DNA of 64,000 bases from Magnolia sinica (GCF_029962835.1 NC_080582.1:77806177-77870176); one strand, 5' to 3'. Positions 44,717 to 56,169 are shown, counted from the first letter of the stretch. Notes: generated by a model from the sequence alone, not told the origin. Translations and numbers: made by a program.

Positions 44717-45973
44717 ATGGCTGACTGGTCCCAACTTCAAAATGAACTGTTACGTACAATCGCTGAATTACTATCTGCCAATAGGGATTATCTAGCATTT
44801 CGTGCCACTTGCAAGTCATGGCGATCAGCCGTAGAGGAAATGCCTCTTCATTACCCTTACCAGCTACCACTGTTAATGCTTCCATATGACAAGAACATCA
44901 AGGCCTACCGTGCCTTTAGTTTATCTGATAACAAGATATTTTACCTCAAGCTATCAGAGGTTCATGGGCTAAGGTATTGTGGTTCTTCCAATGGTTGGCT
45001 GGTTGCGGTAGATGAGACGCCTGTCATTCGTTTGTGTAATCCATTTACTAAGAGCCAGATCGAACTTCCTCAAATAACAACGTTTTCTGAAGTACTAGGG
45101 TTTGACAAATCCAAAGTGGGTGCAGAGTACAATGTACGGTCTTTATTCGATGGTGTAGTAGAAACTCCAAACTCGGAATGGATAAGAACCCGCTTCATAA
45201 AAAAGGCTGTGGTATCCTCAGACCCTACATCGAACCCCAACTATGTTGTTATGGCCCTCCACGGTGAGCTTCAAAAATTGGCATTCTGTAGACATGGAGA
45301 CAAGGAGTGGACCGTAATTGAAAAGATATGGTGTCCTTATCGTGACATTGTGTGTTATAAAGAACAATTCTATGTGGTAGATGCTAATGGAAGAGTTGCA
45401 ATTTGCAACATTGATGGTACTCCCAATGCAGTGGAGGTCATGCCACATATGAATATCTATGTGCCGCCACAAATGAATATCTATCGCCGGATGATGTATT
45501 TAGTGGAATCAATGGGGGAGCTGTTACAGGTTGTTAGATATCGTCAAGACATTCGTAACGGTGAGGTTGTTAGATATTGTGAGCATAAAGTTGGGGATGA
45601 ATATGATGATAATTGGATATATTATACAGTTAGATTTAAAGTTTTTAAGATGGATATAAGTAGGGGGGAGAGGTTTGAGGTGAAAACTCTTGGTGATTGT
45701 ATGTTGTTCTTAGGCTCAAACTACTCATTATCTCTCTCAGCTCACGATTTTCCCAGCTTCAAAAGAAATTGTATTTACTTTACTGATGACGCAGTATATT
45801 CGTTTAAGGCTGGTGTAAGAGGGGGTCATGATGTAGGCGTGTTCAACTTGGAGGATAATAGCATCACATCGTTGCCATGCCAATACCATTCAAGCAATGA
45901 CTTGGGAATGATTTGGCCTCCACCCATATGGTTGCACACATCTTATCGTCGTAATGAGGCGTTGGAAGAATAA
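44717..45973 (+). CDS. F-box/DUF295 (KIB1-4 beta-propeller) protein, copy 2
   Basis: This is an intact frame of 418 residues from ATG 44717 (MADWSQLQNELLRTIAELLS). The F-box spans residues about 1-45 (DYLAFRATCKSWRSAVEE), as a SKP1-binding SCF subunit would have. The DUF295 region spans about 60-400 (LRYCGSSNGWLVAVDE, RLCNPFTKSQIELPQI, FYVVDANGRVAICNIDGTP, TLGDCMLFLGSNYSLSLSA, SFKAGVRGGHDVGVFNLEDN). Compared with copy 1 it has six extra residues (EHKVGDEYDD region) and scattered substitutions. The reading frame is kept whole, which suggests recent duplication or selection. A TATA box, leader, splice donor and acceptor lie in order upstream, so this is the copy most likely to be expressed. Family members have roles in growth and stress. 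The substrate here is unknown. Confidence 0.95.
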   Translation: MADWSQLQNELLRTIAELLSANRDYLAFRATCKSWRSAVEEMPLHYPYQLPLLMLPYDKNIKAYRAFSLSDNKIFYLKLSEVHGLRYCGSSNGWLVAVDETPVIRLCNPFTKSQIELPQITTFSEVLGFDKSKVGAEYNVRSLFDGVVETPNSEWIRTRFIKKAVVSSDPTSNPNYVVMALHGELQKLAFCRHGDKEWTVIEKIWCPYRDIVCYKEQFYVVDANGRVAICNIDGTPNAVEVMPHMNIYVPPQMNIYRRMMYLVESMGELLQVVRYRQDIRNGEVVRYCEHKVGDEYDDNWIYYTVRFKVFKMDISRGERFEVKTLGDCMLFLGSNYSLSLSAHDFPSFKRNCIYFTDDAVYSFKAGVRGGHDVGVFNLEDNSITSLPCQYHSSNDLGMIWPPPIWLHTSYRRNEALEE

Positions 45974-46486
45974 TTGCATTTAATGTTTTTTTTTTAAATT
46001 ATTTCTCAAATACGCATTGGATTATTTCTTTCCATGATTCTTGTTAGTTTATATTATCAGATGTTTAGTAATTTGATGAGAGATTGAACAAGCAAACTTG
46101 GAAGTTTGACCATAATATCTATGTGCATTTAGAAATTTAGATTTTCATTTTCTTACTAAGTTCTATGAAGTTAAACATACAATAGAAACAAGTTTTCAGA
46201 GTTAAATTGCTTCAATTCCAATCTGAAGTTAGATTGTTTTGCTTTATATTGATTATACAAGAAGGCCAGTGTAACTGTCAGTAATCACCTAATTGGAGGA
46301 CTTATTACCTCCGTCTAATGGTTATTCACCTGTCCATGTGGGGTCCACCATCTGCATACTTATCATGCTAATCCAAATATAATTCAGTAGTGCACAATTA
46401 TCATGTTAATCCAAAATTAAAGCGTGACCCATAACAATTAGGACAAAGACACTGATGAATACAAAGGGCTAGCCATGTCTTTTTAT
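45974..46486 (+). other. 3' flank of F-box copy 2
   Basis: It aligns with the flank of copy 1 until about 46486, where CAGGACAGAACTTCCC begins unrelated sequence. It probably contains the 3' UTR. Confidence 0.6.
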
Positions 46487-46534
46487 TCAGGACAGAACTT
46501 CCCTGTATCCAAATGGTGAGTCAGCCTAGTTGAA

Positions 46535-47240
46535 GTTTTCTACGATAAGCTTTCAGTTCCCTCTGTTTCTGCAATGTGGTCCACTTGAGCTTTACACAAT
46601 CTGCTGCCTGCCTTTTGAGATATTGACCGAAAACCTTGGCTGTTATATGCTAAAATGACAGCCCTCCACACCTTTGCATGGTCTGTCAAAATGACAGTTA
46701 TGCCCCTAAGGGCCCGTTTGGATACTATTCAATAAGTAAAAATTTTAAACTTATATAATAAGTTACTTATATTCCTGTAAGTAGTTTTCCATGATAAGCT
46801 TTCAGCTCCCTCTGTTTCTGCACTGTGGTCCACTTAAGCTTCACACAATATGCTGCCTGCCTTTTTAGATATGGACCCAAAACCTTGGCTATTATAAGCT
46901 AAAATGAGAACCCATCGCACCTTTGCATGGTCTGTCAAAATGACAGTTATGACCCTAATTTGGATACTATTCAATAAGGAAAATTTATAATTAATAAGTT
47001 ACTTCTATGGCCCGTAAGAAGTTTTCGTGTGGTCCACTTAAGCTTTACACAATCTGTTGTCCGCCTTTTGAGATATAGACCGAAAACCTTAGCTGTTATA
47101 TGCTAAAATGACAGCCCTTCACACCTTTGCATGGTCCGTCAAAATGACAGTTATGCCCCTAAGGGCCCATTTCGATATTATTTAATAAGTAAACTTTTTA
47201 AACTTATATTATTAATAAGTCACTTTTTTAAACTCAAATT
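46535..47240. repeat. Three tandem units of about 235-250 bp
   Basis: Units start at 46535, 46785 and 47021. Each carries GTGGTCCACTT, ACACAATCTGCTGCC, CTTTGCATGGTC and TCAAAATGACAGTTATG, and ends with TTCAATAAGTA-like sequence next to GGGCCCGTTTGGAT. The third lacks about 35 bases at its start. There is no coding content. Confidence 0.85.
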
Positions 47241-47315
47241 AGTTTGGTAAGCACCGTAATAAAAGTAACTTATGTGATAAAAGCTACCTCTATATGTTTT
47301 TCTTTCTTCAAATCA

Positions 47316-47316
<1 letters not shown>

Positions 47317-47358
<42 letters not shown>
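47317..47358. repeat. CT microsatellite
   Basis: About 20 CT repeats, followed by degenerate units of the type CCCACATGATGGATGG. Confidence 0.95.
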
Positions 47359-47362
<4 letters not shown>

Positions 47363-49657
47363 TGATGGATGGTCCATATCAAAGGAGACCCCACATGATG
47401 GGTAGTACACAAGGGTGGAGCCCACACAATGGATGGTTGACATCAAAGGTGGACCACACATTATGGATGACCCATATCAAGGTGAGCCCACATAATAGAT
47501 TCTCCACATCAAAGGTAGGCCCCTAATAATGAATGACCCACATTCAAAATGAGCCAGTATGATGGACAACCCACCTTGAAGGTACGGTGTAAGACCCGTG
47601 TCCTAATCCGTACTGTTCCGTTAGCTTCCGCGGTCCTTCCGGTCAAATTCCGGCAACCTTCGCACCGTATTCGGTGTTTGCGCACGATCCTAAGCCAGGT
47701 CCCGCGCACCGACGTCGGCTTGGTCCGAAAGTTATATCATAGCGACCGCGTCGTCGCCGCGGTTCCAACGCCGTGACTTGCGCACCGAACCGATACCCAG
47801 GCAAGAAGATGCCGATCAGCGTTTATTCCGAAGAAACACCGCGCGTTGCGGATTTCGAGGGAATCTCTACAATTAGTCCCATCAATCAACCATTAAAGCA
47901 TCCCATACCTTAAGTACAACAACCCATCTCCACCTTTTTCAAAAGTCTACCCTCTTTCCACCTCACCACTCCTCTTTTTCCCATTTTCAACATCAACCAT
48001 ACCCCCTTTTACAATTTTTTCAACCCAAACCATCCCCCATCACTCCATCACCCATCTCTCTTTCTCTCTCTCTCCCTTACAAGTCTCTCTCTCATTTCAA
48101 ACTCTCCCATAGCAAGTCCCATACGTATGGTCCTCCCATGGTGAGAAAATTGTATTTGTGAGGCCCACCTTTCCCACCCCTTCATCTCTCATCTCAACCA
48201 TCCATTTCTCATCTTCCTCCATCAAAAAGGAGCACAAGGAACTAAGGAAGCCAAGGGAGCAAGAAGATCAAGCGGTGGGTGTTTGGATAGGATAGTTTTT
48301 GATGTTTTTAAGATGGGCCAAGTGAGGCCAACCGATCAATGGTTCGGATCTCACTTTGGACCCTAAGATGTGGCCAATGGCCCACTTGGATCACCATGAT
48401 CATTCCATGATGGGGCCATTCTCCATGGACCCCATCATGATGTTTGTTTTCTTGCATATTTAGGGTCATCTAGACCGTTTAATTTAGTGGAGATGGGATC
48501 TCCACCGTTGGATTTAATTTTAATGGGCCACATGAAATGGGACCCACTTGATGTATGATTTAGTACAAGGGAGGGCCCATAGTGCCGGGGTCCCTCCATC
48601 ACGCGGATCTCACCCTTTATCTCTTTCTATCCCTCTCTCTTTTTATTTTATTTTATTTTTAGTCTTTTTTTGTGATGATTATGAGGTTAGGTGGCCCACT
48701 TGAATGGACCCCACCATGTAGTATGTATTGTATTTGAATGGGGCCCACCATATAAGTATAGTACCCTCACCATTCATCAGTGGTGGCCCACCTGAGCAGG
48801 CCACTTGTATGGCAGACCGTCCAGCGTCTCTGGACGCTGGACGTTGCAATGGGAAAACACAAATAATAGCTTGGTACAACTTTGGGTGGCCCCTTTATGT
48901 AGGCCTCACCTTGATGTATGTATTAAATCCACACCATCCATTCCTTTCCCAAGCCATATTTAGGCGTTGAGTCCAAAGATGGGACCGATCAGATTTTCAG
49001 GCGGGCCATAACATGGCAAACAGTGAGTTTACCATTGAAATGTCCCATATTGCTTCTATACATCGAAACAAGCCCAATATTGGGCTTGTTTTGTGTCGTG
49101 AGGCAAGGAGAGCCATTGGATGGAGCAGATCTGCAAGAGGTGGACCCCACTGCAAAATCCATGGGAAATCAAGAAATCAAAAATATATATAAACAAAGAC
49201 ACACTGCTGCTGTCAGCGGCAGTCCGGCGGACGGGTCCAATCTGACCACCCACGGCTAGCCGTGGCCCCACCTTGATGTTTACATGTCATCTAACCCGTT
49301 CATCGGGTGGGCCACTCTCTGAAGTGGGCCCACCCCAAAAACCAGCGTGATCCAAGACTCAGGTGGCCCACACCGTATGGAACAGTGGGATTGAACCTCT
49401 ACCTTTGAAACCCATTTGGGGTCCACAGAAGTTTTGGATCAGGGTGAAAATTTCTCCCACCCTCTATTTAGGCCCACTCGGCCTTGTCAACGGGTCGGAT
49501 GGCATAGAAACATTGCGGTGGGCCCCACATGGAGCCCACATTGATGTATGTGTTTCATTCCCACCGTCCGCCTGGACGGTGGACGTGGAGCCACTGTGAT
49601 GATTGTGTGGGCCCACTGTGACGATTGCGTGGAGCCCACTGTGATGTGTGCGTGTGT

Positions 49658-49764
49658 GTGTATATATATATATATATAATATTATATTTCATATAATATT
49701 ATATGTATTATGTATATATATATTATATACTATATATATATTATATACTATATTATATGTATAT
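49658..49764. repeat. AT-rich microsatellite
   Basis: Interrupted TA and ATAT repeats (TATATATATATATA, TATTATATAC), able to form cruciforms. Confidence 0.9.
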
Positions 49765-49784
49765 ATTTTTACTAATGTTGAGGC

Positions 49785-50180
49785 CCGTGATTGAGGCCCA
49801 CCTTGATATATAGGTAAGGCCCACCTCAGTACTTGTGGCCCATGGTTGAGGCCCACTTTAATGTATATATAGAGCCCATGGGTCGGGGCCCATTTAATGT
49901 ATTAGGGGCCCATGGGTCGAGGCCCATTGAGATGTAATGTGGCTAATGGGTTGAGACCCATTTGATGCATGTATGGGGCCCAACTGGCGAGGCCCATTTG
50001 ATACATATAAGGCCGTAAGATTAGGCCCATTTAATGCATTCTAAGGCCCACGGGTTATGGCCCATTGCAATGCACATAAGGCCCATTGGTGTGGCCCATT
50101 GTTGTGGCTCGCTTGATGAACATGAGGCCCATATGATACGGCCCATTTGATGTATTGAAGGCCCAATGAGTTATACCTAA
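49785..50180. repeat. Degenerate AGGCCCATTTGATG repeat array
   Basis: At least twelve loosely spaced units of GGCCCA with TTTGATG or TTTAATG alternate roughly every 30-35 bases. This appears to be an internal minisatellite of the 3.9-kb insertion. Confidence 0.75.
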
Positions 50181-51592
50181 GGTTCATTGCAATGTGCAGT
50201 CCCAATATGATTTATGTAATGATGTTTACGTCAGGGCTATGCCTTGGGAGCAATGGTGGTTTGACGTCCACATTGCAAGTATAGTGTGGTTAAATGTCCG
50301 CATTATGACTTTCCCTAGGGCCCATTGTTAGGCTCATACGTCTGATGTGTAGGCCGTCTAGGCCCATCTTTGTTATGATTATCATCCATTCTATATAGCA
50401 TGCTCAGTTCCATGATTCATGACCATATGCATCATACGTATGCTTGATATGAGAAATGACTGATCATCGCACATGCCTTCGGCAGATTGATTAGGGGCTC
50501 CCGTATAAGGGGTGTTGCCCTACATGACCGCACGATACGCGCAGGATTGTTGCATGACTGGATAGTGTGATTCATGCATTCGCATTGTGTGTTATGGTTA
50601 CTATACGCCCTAGCGACATCAGGGCCGTAGCCTCCACAGACGTATCGTGGTTGGCAGGATTGGATACCGGAAATACTGTTCTACATGGGGTGCGATAGAT
50701 ATCCCTGGGTGAAAGTCCCTAAACCCTTATGGTACCAGGAGGTTGCTCCAACGTCTAGACCGAGTGGATGCATGAGCGCTGAGTGCCGATTACCAGACGG
50801 TTGCGCTTTCCACTGTGTCGTGGTCGGTTGGAAGGGGGTGCGGCCTTACCCGCCCGAGAGTAGGGGGCAATGCTAGGCTGAGTCTGACCAGCTCGAGGAA
50901 TGGGTCCGCTATTGACGAGCCGAGCCCGATATTGGCAGGCGGATAGTGAGGTCTTTTCCACTCACCTTATTGCGCGCGATGGGGCGGCAATCTGGCTTGG
51001 AGTGTACTAGATCCCGGTGATATTCCAGATTTGAGCCGTATTGACATGTGGACTTAGACGAGGATTTGTATGCTTGACTTGCATTTCGCATTGCATGGCC
51101 TTGGTATGGCCGACATCATTCCTTGCACCGCATGGCCTTGGTACGGCTATAGTATTCTTGGCATTCATCGGCTTGTTCCGCATTACTCTGATACTGCATA
51201 ACTACATTACCACCTTGAGCATACACTTTCACCACCCTCTAAGCTTTCTATAAGCTTATGCACGACCGTTGCGTGCAGGTGACGTTGGATCGCAGCAGCG
51301 CTGAGGCTTGGACGCGTGGCTGATCTTTTGGAGCTCTTTTTTTGTCTATCATCATTGTATTTCCCTTATGCTCATTGTACTTGTAAAGTTTTTGATTATA
51401 GTGGAAATGTGATGGAGTTTTTGGTTGTTGTTTGTGGGTTATGCCTTTGGTTATGCTTATTACGAATCAAACTGATGTACAAAATCCTCCTTGTAGCATC
51501 CCAGGATCGGAACTTGAAGGTAGGCCCCTAATAATGAATGACCCACATTCAAAATGAGCCAGTATGATGGACAACCCACCTTGAAGGTACGG

Positions 51593-51905
51593 ACCACATG
51601 ATGGATGGTCCAATATTAAAGGTGGGCTCCTCATAAGGGGACATGGATAGTGAAGGTACCCCTACATGATGGACAATAACATTGAAGCCAGCTCCCACAT
51701 GATGGATGACCCACATCAGGGTGAGCCCCACATAATGGACAGTCCACATCAAAGGTCTCCTATGATGAATGACCCACATCCAAGGCAGGCCCGCTATATG
51801 AATGACCCACTTCGAATTTTGGCCTTGCATGACATGATAGACGTCCCACATCTAAGGTGGCCCACATAACGGATAGCCCACATCGAAGGCGGGACTTGCA
51901 AGGTG
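51593..51905. repeat. Degenerate CACATGATGGATGGTCCAC units
   Basis: It continues the units interrupted at 47587: repeated GATGGA, GACCCACATC and AAGGTGGGC at 35-45 base spacing. No coding content. Confidence 0.65.
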
Positions 51906-51907
51906 GA

Positions 51908-52795
51908 TGTTCAACTTGGAGGATAATAGCTAGCATCACATCGTTGCCATACGGTTCAAGCAATGATTTGGGAACCATGAACCATTTGGCCTCCGCCCAT
52001 ATGGTGTGCATCTTATCCTCGTAACAAGGCGTTGGAAGAATAATTGCATTTAATGTTTTTAAAAAAAAAAAAAATTATTTCTCAAATGCACATTGGATTA
52101 ACATTATTTCTTTCCATGATTCTTGTTAGTTTATATTATTATATGTTTACTAATTTGATGAGAGATTGAAGAAGCAAACTTGAATTTTAACCATAATGTC
52201 TCTGTGCATTTAGAAATTTAGATTTTGATTTTCTTACTAAGTTCTATAAGTTAAACATACTATAGAAACAAGTTTTCAGAGTTAAGTTGCTTCAATTCCA
52301 GTCTAAAGTTAGATTACTTTGCTTTATATTGATTATACAAGGAGGCCAGTGTAACACTAATCACCTAATTGGAGAACTTATTACCTCCATCTAATGGTTA
52401 TTCACTTATCCATGTGGGGTCCACCATGTGGATAATTATCATGCTGATCCAAATATAATTCATTAGTGTACAATTATCATGCTAATCCAAAATTCAAGCA
52501 TGACCCATAACAGAGCAATTAGGACAAAGACACTGATGATTAAAAAGCTTCTAAATTGTGTGTGGGGCTAGTCATTTCTTTTTATTGTGTGTGGGGCCTA
52601 CACTTTCTTCTTCTTTTTTAAAATTACGTGCCGTCAGTAGATGCTCTCACACCGAATGAATGGATAGCCCAAAATTCAGGTCATTCCAAATGATTTTAGA
52701 GGTATTCCGAATGATTTTACATGGGTTTGGCCCACTTCGGATTTGGATTAACCTCACTTTTTAGTTCCAAGGGAAACATGAAAGGGCATACATGT
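51908..52795 (+). pseudogene. F-box/DUF295 copy 3, 3' remnant
   Basis: The sequence from GTTCAACTTGGAGGATAATA matches the last 130 or so coding bases of copies 1 and 2 (stop equivalent 52041-52043) and then their 3' flank to about 52795. The reading frame is disturbed by small insertions and deletions (an extra CTAG near 51930, a lost CCAATAC, an added GAACCAT). The 5' nine-tenths of the gene are absent, so this copy cannot be functional. Confidence 0.85.
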
Positions 52796-53207
52796 GTTTG
52801 GACCACTGAATCTACTTATAGATTTCCATTGATATCAACCAATTGGATTTATAGATTGATCCATCCACACTGTGGCCCCATAATTTCGATGGTCTGAATA
52901 TCCAGAAATGCATGACACTTGTAAGGAGGATGAGTTACCACCATTTTAGATTACTAGAGTTTGTACTCTATCAGTAACAAGACAATTTTTATTCAAGGAA
53001 TATTCCATTTTCATGTCACAAGCTGTCTGAGCCTTTCTAAGCCCACACGCGTGCCAGGTACCCCACCCAGCATGCAAGTGGGCCTCACCCTGTGAATGAC
53101 CTGGTCCAAGAAATCAAAATCCAGCAGCTGTGGTAACATTTGTATGCTACATGTCAACAAGGGTGGCAATGGATTGGGCCACTAAGTCATTTTTAAATCA
53201 ACCAGGG
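52796..53207. other. Intergenic stretch
   Basis: Nothing recognised apart from family words such as GTGGGCCTCACCC near 53079. Confidence 0.4.
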
Positions 53208-53632
53208 AGAGGATTAGGTCCTGCCCTTACTGTGGGGCCCACCTGGATGTATGTATTCTATATGCATGCCATCCATCCATTTTAGGGCATAGGCCCAAAA
53301 ATGAAGCAGATCCAATTCTCAGGTGGACCATACAATAGGAAACAGTGGTATTTGACCATTAATGGCCCATATACGTTTTGGATCAAGCTGATATATCTTT
53401 CTTTTTTTTTTCCTTCATCCATGTTTATGTGACCTTATCAAGGGGTTGGATGGCATTGTTTCCTGAAGTATGGTCTTCCTGAGACTTGTATCTTCTTCAT
53501 TTTTTGGATCATGCCCTCAAATGATCTGGACCAACTGATGGACGGTGTAGATACAGAATACATAAATCAAGGTGGGCCCTATGGTAGGGGGCCGCAGCGT
53601 AATAGGTGAGGCCGGGGTCTCACCTAATCCAA
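53208..53632. mobile_element. MITE-like element, GAGGCCGGGGTCTCACC-shell type
   Basis: The left TGTGGGGCCCACCTGGATG and CATGCCATCCATCC and right AACTGATGGACGGTGTAG and GGTGGGCCCTATGG are inverted. The outer TAGGTGAGGCCGGGGTCTCA at the right is also seen at 44.44 kb. Confidence 0.75.
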
Positions 53633-53867
53633 TCCCGAATTATAACCATATGCAGTCATATGCTAAACTATAAAAGAAAAGTGAGTCTTAAGACTTTAGA
53701 AAGGAAAAAAGATAACCGAAGCAAGAACGTATCACTTTCATATCTACACCCTGACTAGTTACTCGTAAACTCATCTTTCAATTCTGCCTATTTACAGTTA
53801 CATTTCACTCCAAAAAACTACCTGAAAACCAGACTTCAAATTGTGAGTTGGACGTGTTATCGCTCAC

Positions 53868-54033
53868 CCATGGCACAAGCATTCATGAAATACGTGGTCG
53901 CATGCAAGAACCACAGTAGGAATTGTCCCGCTGGGCTTGGACATTGTGCCTGTTGGCACGTAATCAACATCCCTTTTGCAAATGTAGCACTTCTCTCCAG
54001 TCTGGAAGCCGGAAGATTGATCGTCATCAGGTC
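53868..54033 (-). pseudogene. RING-type exon fragment
   Basis: An acceptor CGCTTCCAG/GACC opens an exon that reads QTGEKCYICKRDVDYVPTG and then VVLACDHVFHECLCHG, up to a possible donor ATGG/GTGAGC. The spacing C-x2-C ... C-x-H-x2-H-x2-C is the first two-thirds of a RING-H2-like finger, as in E3 ubiquitin ligases. The final CPxC pair is not found downstream, so the fragment looks incomplete. It is probably linked to the exons at 54.16-55.03 kb. Confidence 0.5.
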
Positions 54034-54163
54034 CTGGAAGCGACATGTTCAAACATTGGATTACTAGCAATACAGAACTAAAACACGTTGACCGCTATTA
54101 AAAACGAAAAAATTCAAAACCTTCAGTACTTGCTCACAATGATCAAGAGTGCCTTCAATATAC

Positions 54164-54618
54164 CTAAATAACTTTGTGCAGCAATGCAAAGCATGGTCCA
54201 ATTGTTAGTGATGCCCATCAGCCTGCCATGGTTCCTTGGAAGATTTCTGCCTCCCATGTTACCTTGCATGCTCAAAAAGCGTCCACTTCCACTATCACCT
54301 TCATCAATCAGTGGCCCACTAAGCCTATTCGATAGCATTGCATTGGTCGTGACAGTGTTACCGGACATTGCTGTTCCTGCATCACCAGCAAATGGATCTG
54401 CATCAGTTGTGTTAATTCCAAGGCTTAAGATGCTTCCATCAAGTTGTGGCCTTTGGAGGGTATTACGCTGGAGTGAAGGTAAGCGATCAGTACAATATAT
54501 CAGTCTTTGATGATCATGGGACCAAAATCTGGCATTTCTGCTAACTTCTATACTCCCTAAACTGCTGCCAATCTGTGGTCCATGGGGTCTACCGGATTGG
54601 ACTGGATTGCTCGTGGCA
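54164..54618 (-). pseudogene. Exon A of the RING-linked gene fragment
   Basis: One open frame on the minus strand without an initial Met reads LGSIEVSRNARFWSHDHQRL, then LDGSILSLGINTTDADPFAG, LSNRLSGPLIDEGDSGSGRF and NLPRNHGRLMGITNNWTMLC. It ends at the donor TTATTTAG/GTATATTG. The Ser/Asn/Gly-rich composition suggests a disordered region, often found before a C-terminal RING. I do not recognise the family. A shorter related copy lies next to it. Confidence 0.5.
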
Positions 54619-54827
54619 ATACTACTACTTTGAAGTTAGACTCAAAAGATTGAGATTGCATTGCTTTGAAGTTAGACTCAAAAGAAGGTAACGACAATTT
54701 GAGGGCTGGTCCTCATTATGAATGCTAGGAAATGCTCACATGCAGAAATGATTCTTACTTATGCATTTGATTACATATCTAAGCAAATGTTGGAATAAAT
54801 TAAAGAGCAAGAGTGCCTTCAATATAC

Positions 54828-55024
54828 CTGAAAAACCAACATCGCTGTCACCTCCATGCTCTGCAGTAAGAAAACTTCTATCAATCAGCGGTCCACTAAG
54901 CCTATTCGATATTACTGCATTGGCCATGGCCGTGTTATCAGACATTGCCATTCCTGCATGACCATCAATTGGATCTCCATCAGTTGTGTTAATTCCAAGG
55001 CTTAAGATGCTTCCATCAAGTTGT
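54828..55024 (-). pseudogene. Exon B, partial duplicate of exon A
   Basis: It reads LDGSILSLGINTTDGDPIDG, AMSDNTAMANAVISNRLSGP and LIDRSFLTAEHGGDSDVGFS before the donor TTTTTCAG/GTATATTG. It is clearly related to exon A over SILSLGINTTD and SNRLSGPLID. The first 23 intron bases (GTATATTGAAGGCACTCTTG and on) are identical to those after exon A. The start of similarity abuts AT-rich sequence without a clear acceptor. Confidence 0.5.
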
Positions 55025-55078
55025 AAATAAATTTTAAAAAATAAAAAATTAATAAATTAATAACTTACCAACACGTAT

Positions 55079-55275
55079 GTAATTGTAGTACAACCTTACT
55101 GGAGTACTTGTTTCCACAATTTTCACACTCATGATAAAATATTTCATTGAACCTATGGTGCTTATCCTTGTAATGCTGCTTGAGCATCTCAAGATCTTGA
55201 AACATTTCTTCACAATAATGGCATTTGAAATTGTTGGGGTCAACATTTGCATTGTTGTTTTCATTTTCCATAGAT
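55079..55275 (-). pseudogene. C2H2 zinc-finger exon
   Basis: The exon follows an acceptor CCATTCACAG and starts near MENENNNANVDPNN. It encodes a classic C2H2 finger (FKCHYCEEMFQDLEMLKQHY ending KDKHH; C-x2-C-x12-H-x4-H). A second, partial finger (HECENCGNKYSSKVVLQLHT) ends in Cys. It ends at a donor GTTG/GTAAGT. C2H2 fingers bind DNA or RNA, but the specific gene is not recognised. Whether it belongs with the RING exons is uncertain. Confidence 0.55.
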
Positions 55276-55329
55276 CTGTGAATGGTAAAAGATGTTAGTC
55301 CAAAAGCTAGACCTTGGGCCGTTGACAGC

Positions 55330-55640
55330 AGTAACAATAAATGATATATTTAACTCATTAACTATAGTATCTTCTTCACTTTTAAATGATTCATGCCTTA
55401 GTGAATAGGATAGCAGTGCAATTGAACTTTTCTTGAGATCACCAAAGACTAGGAACTGACTTAAGCATTTGCAATTTCTACGACCTGGAAGTTCTTCCTT
55501 TAAACTTTTTCCAATGTTGAGGTCTGTTCCAGCCAGGCCCAAAAAGTCCCTCAAACGATGTGATGGTCCATCTTGAATAACAATGGATGGATAGCTTGAT
55601 CTATAGGTGGGGATCATTTTCAACGGTTCCAAGGGTCCTA
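55330..55640 (-). pseudogene. Possible upstream exon of unknown protein
   Basis: An open minus-strand frame reads MIPTYRSSYPSIVIQDGPSH, RLRDFLGLAGTDLNIGKSLK, EELPGRRNCKCLSQFLVFGD and onward to VTAVNGPR. The composition is protein-like and the frame reaches a candidate donor CCCAAG/GTCTAG, which would splice to the C2H2 exon. The family is unknown. It could be the 5' part of the same broken gene. Confidence 0.4.
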
Positions 55641-56169
55641 AACTAGTCTAGGCACCCCCGAACAGTCAGCATTACCAACTAACAGTCGGATTCACACGAT
55701 TTAGCATTGGATCGTTGGACAAGATGCCACATACTTGATGAACAATAGATCCTTAGATTTCAAGCTTGCAATCGATGATGAACGGTTTAATTGGTCTATC
55801 GGAGCAAGAAAGCTAAGATGATCTCTTTTAGAAAAATTAGATATCTAAAGAACGGAAGAGGAGAACTTTCAATGAGGAAAGACGAAATGATTTTGAAAAA
55901 GGGGAGAGGCTACGTTTTATTTATAGGATTCCTCGTGACGTTCACACGAGCGGCCGTTTGCCACGTGGCACATATTTAACTAACTTTATAACTAATCAGG
56001 GAGAAACCCTGGACACCCCTCCTATAGATAAAACATAAACATAATCTAATTTACTCCTTACGAGGGTGTCGTTGTCGAGATGTTTGTCAGGTTAAAGCTT
56101 CAGCCAGGCATTTCAAAACATCGCAATTTATGATGTCTCCATAAGTATAAATCAAATAGCTGATTCTTA
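55641..56169. other. Intergenic stretch
   Basis: Nothing recognised. CCACGTGGCA (G-box-like) near 55961 is a common chance motif. Confidence 0.4.

Larger units (their letters stand above)
47512..51592. mobile_element. 3.9-kb LTR-like insertion with 76-bp direct repeats (fossil)
   Basis: A 76-base segment (47512-47587 and 51517-51592, starting AAGGTAGGCCCCTAATAATG) flanks 3929 bases that begin TGTAAGACCCGTGTCC. Inside are CpG-rich sequence (GACCGCGTCGTCGCCGCGG), a core copy of the inverted-repeat family (about 48680-49570), AT repeats at 49658-49764, many AGGCCCATTTGATG units (49785-50180), and an unmatched GC-balanced stretch to 51300. Then a T-rich end follows. I see no gag or pol. The TG start and layout resemble a long solo LTR of a Del/Tekay-type chromovirus, but this is a guess. 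Confidence 0.5.

Noticed and set aside
47588-51516. Complete retroelement with coding region
   Set aside because: No gag, protease, RT or integrase motif was seen in any frame; only LTR-like, simple-repeat and MITE-type sequence.
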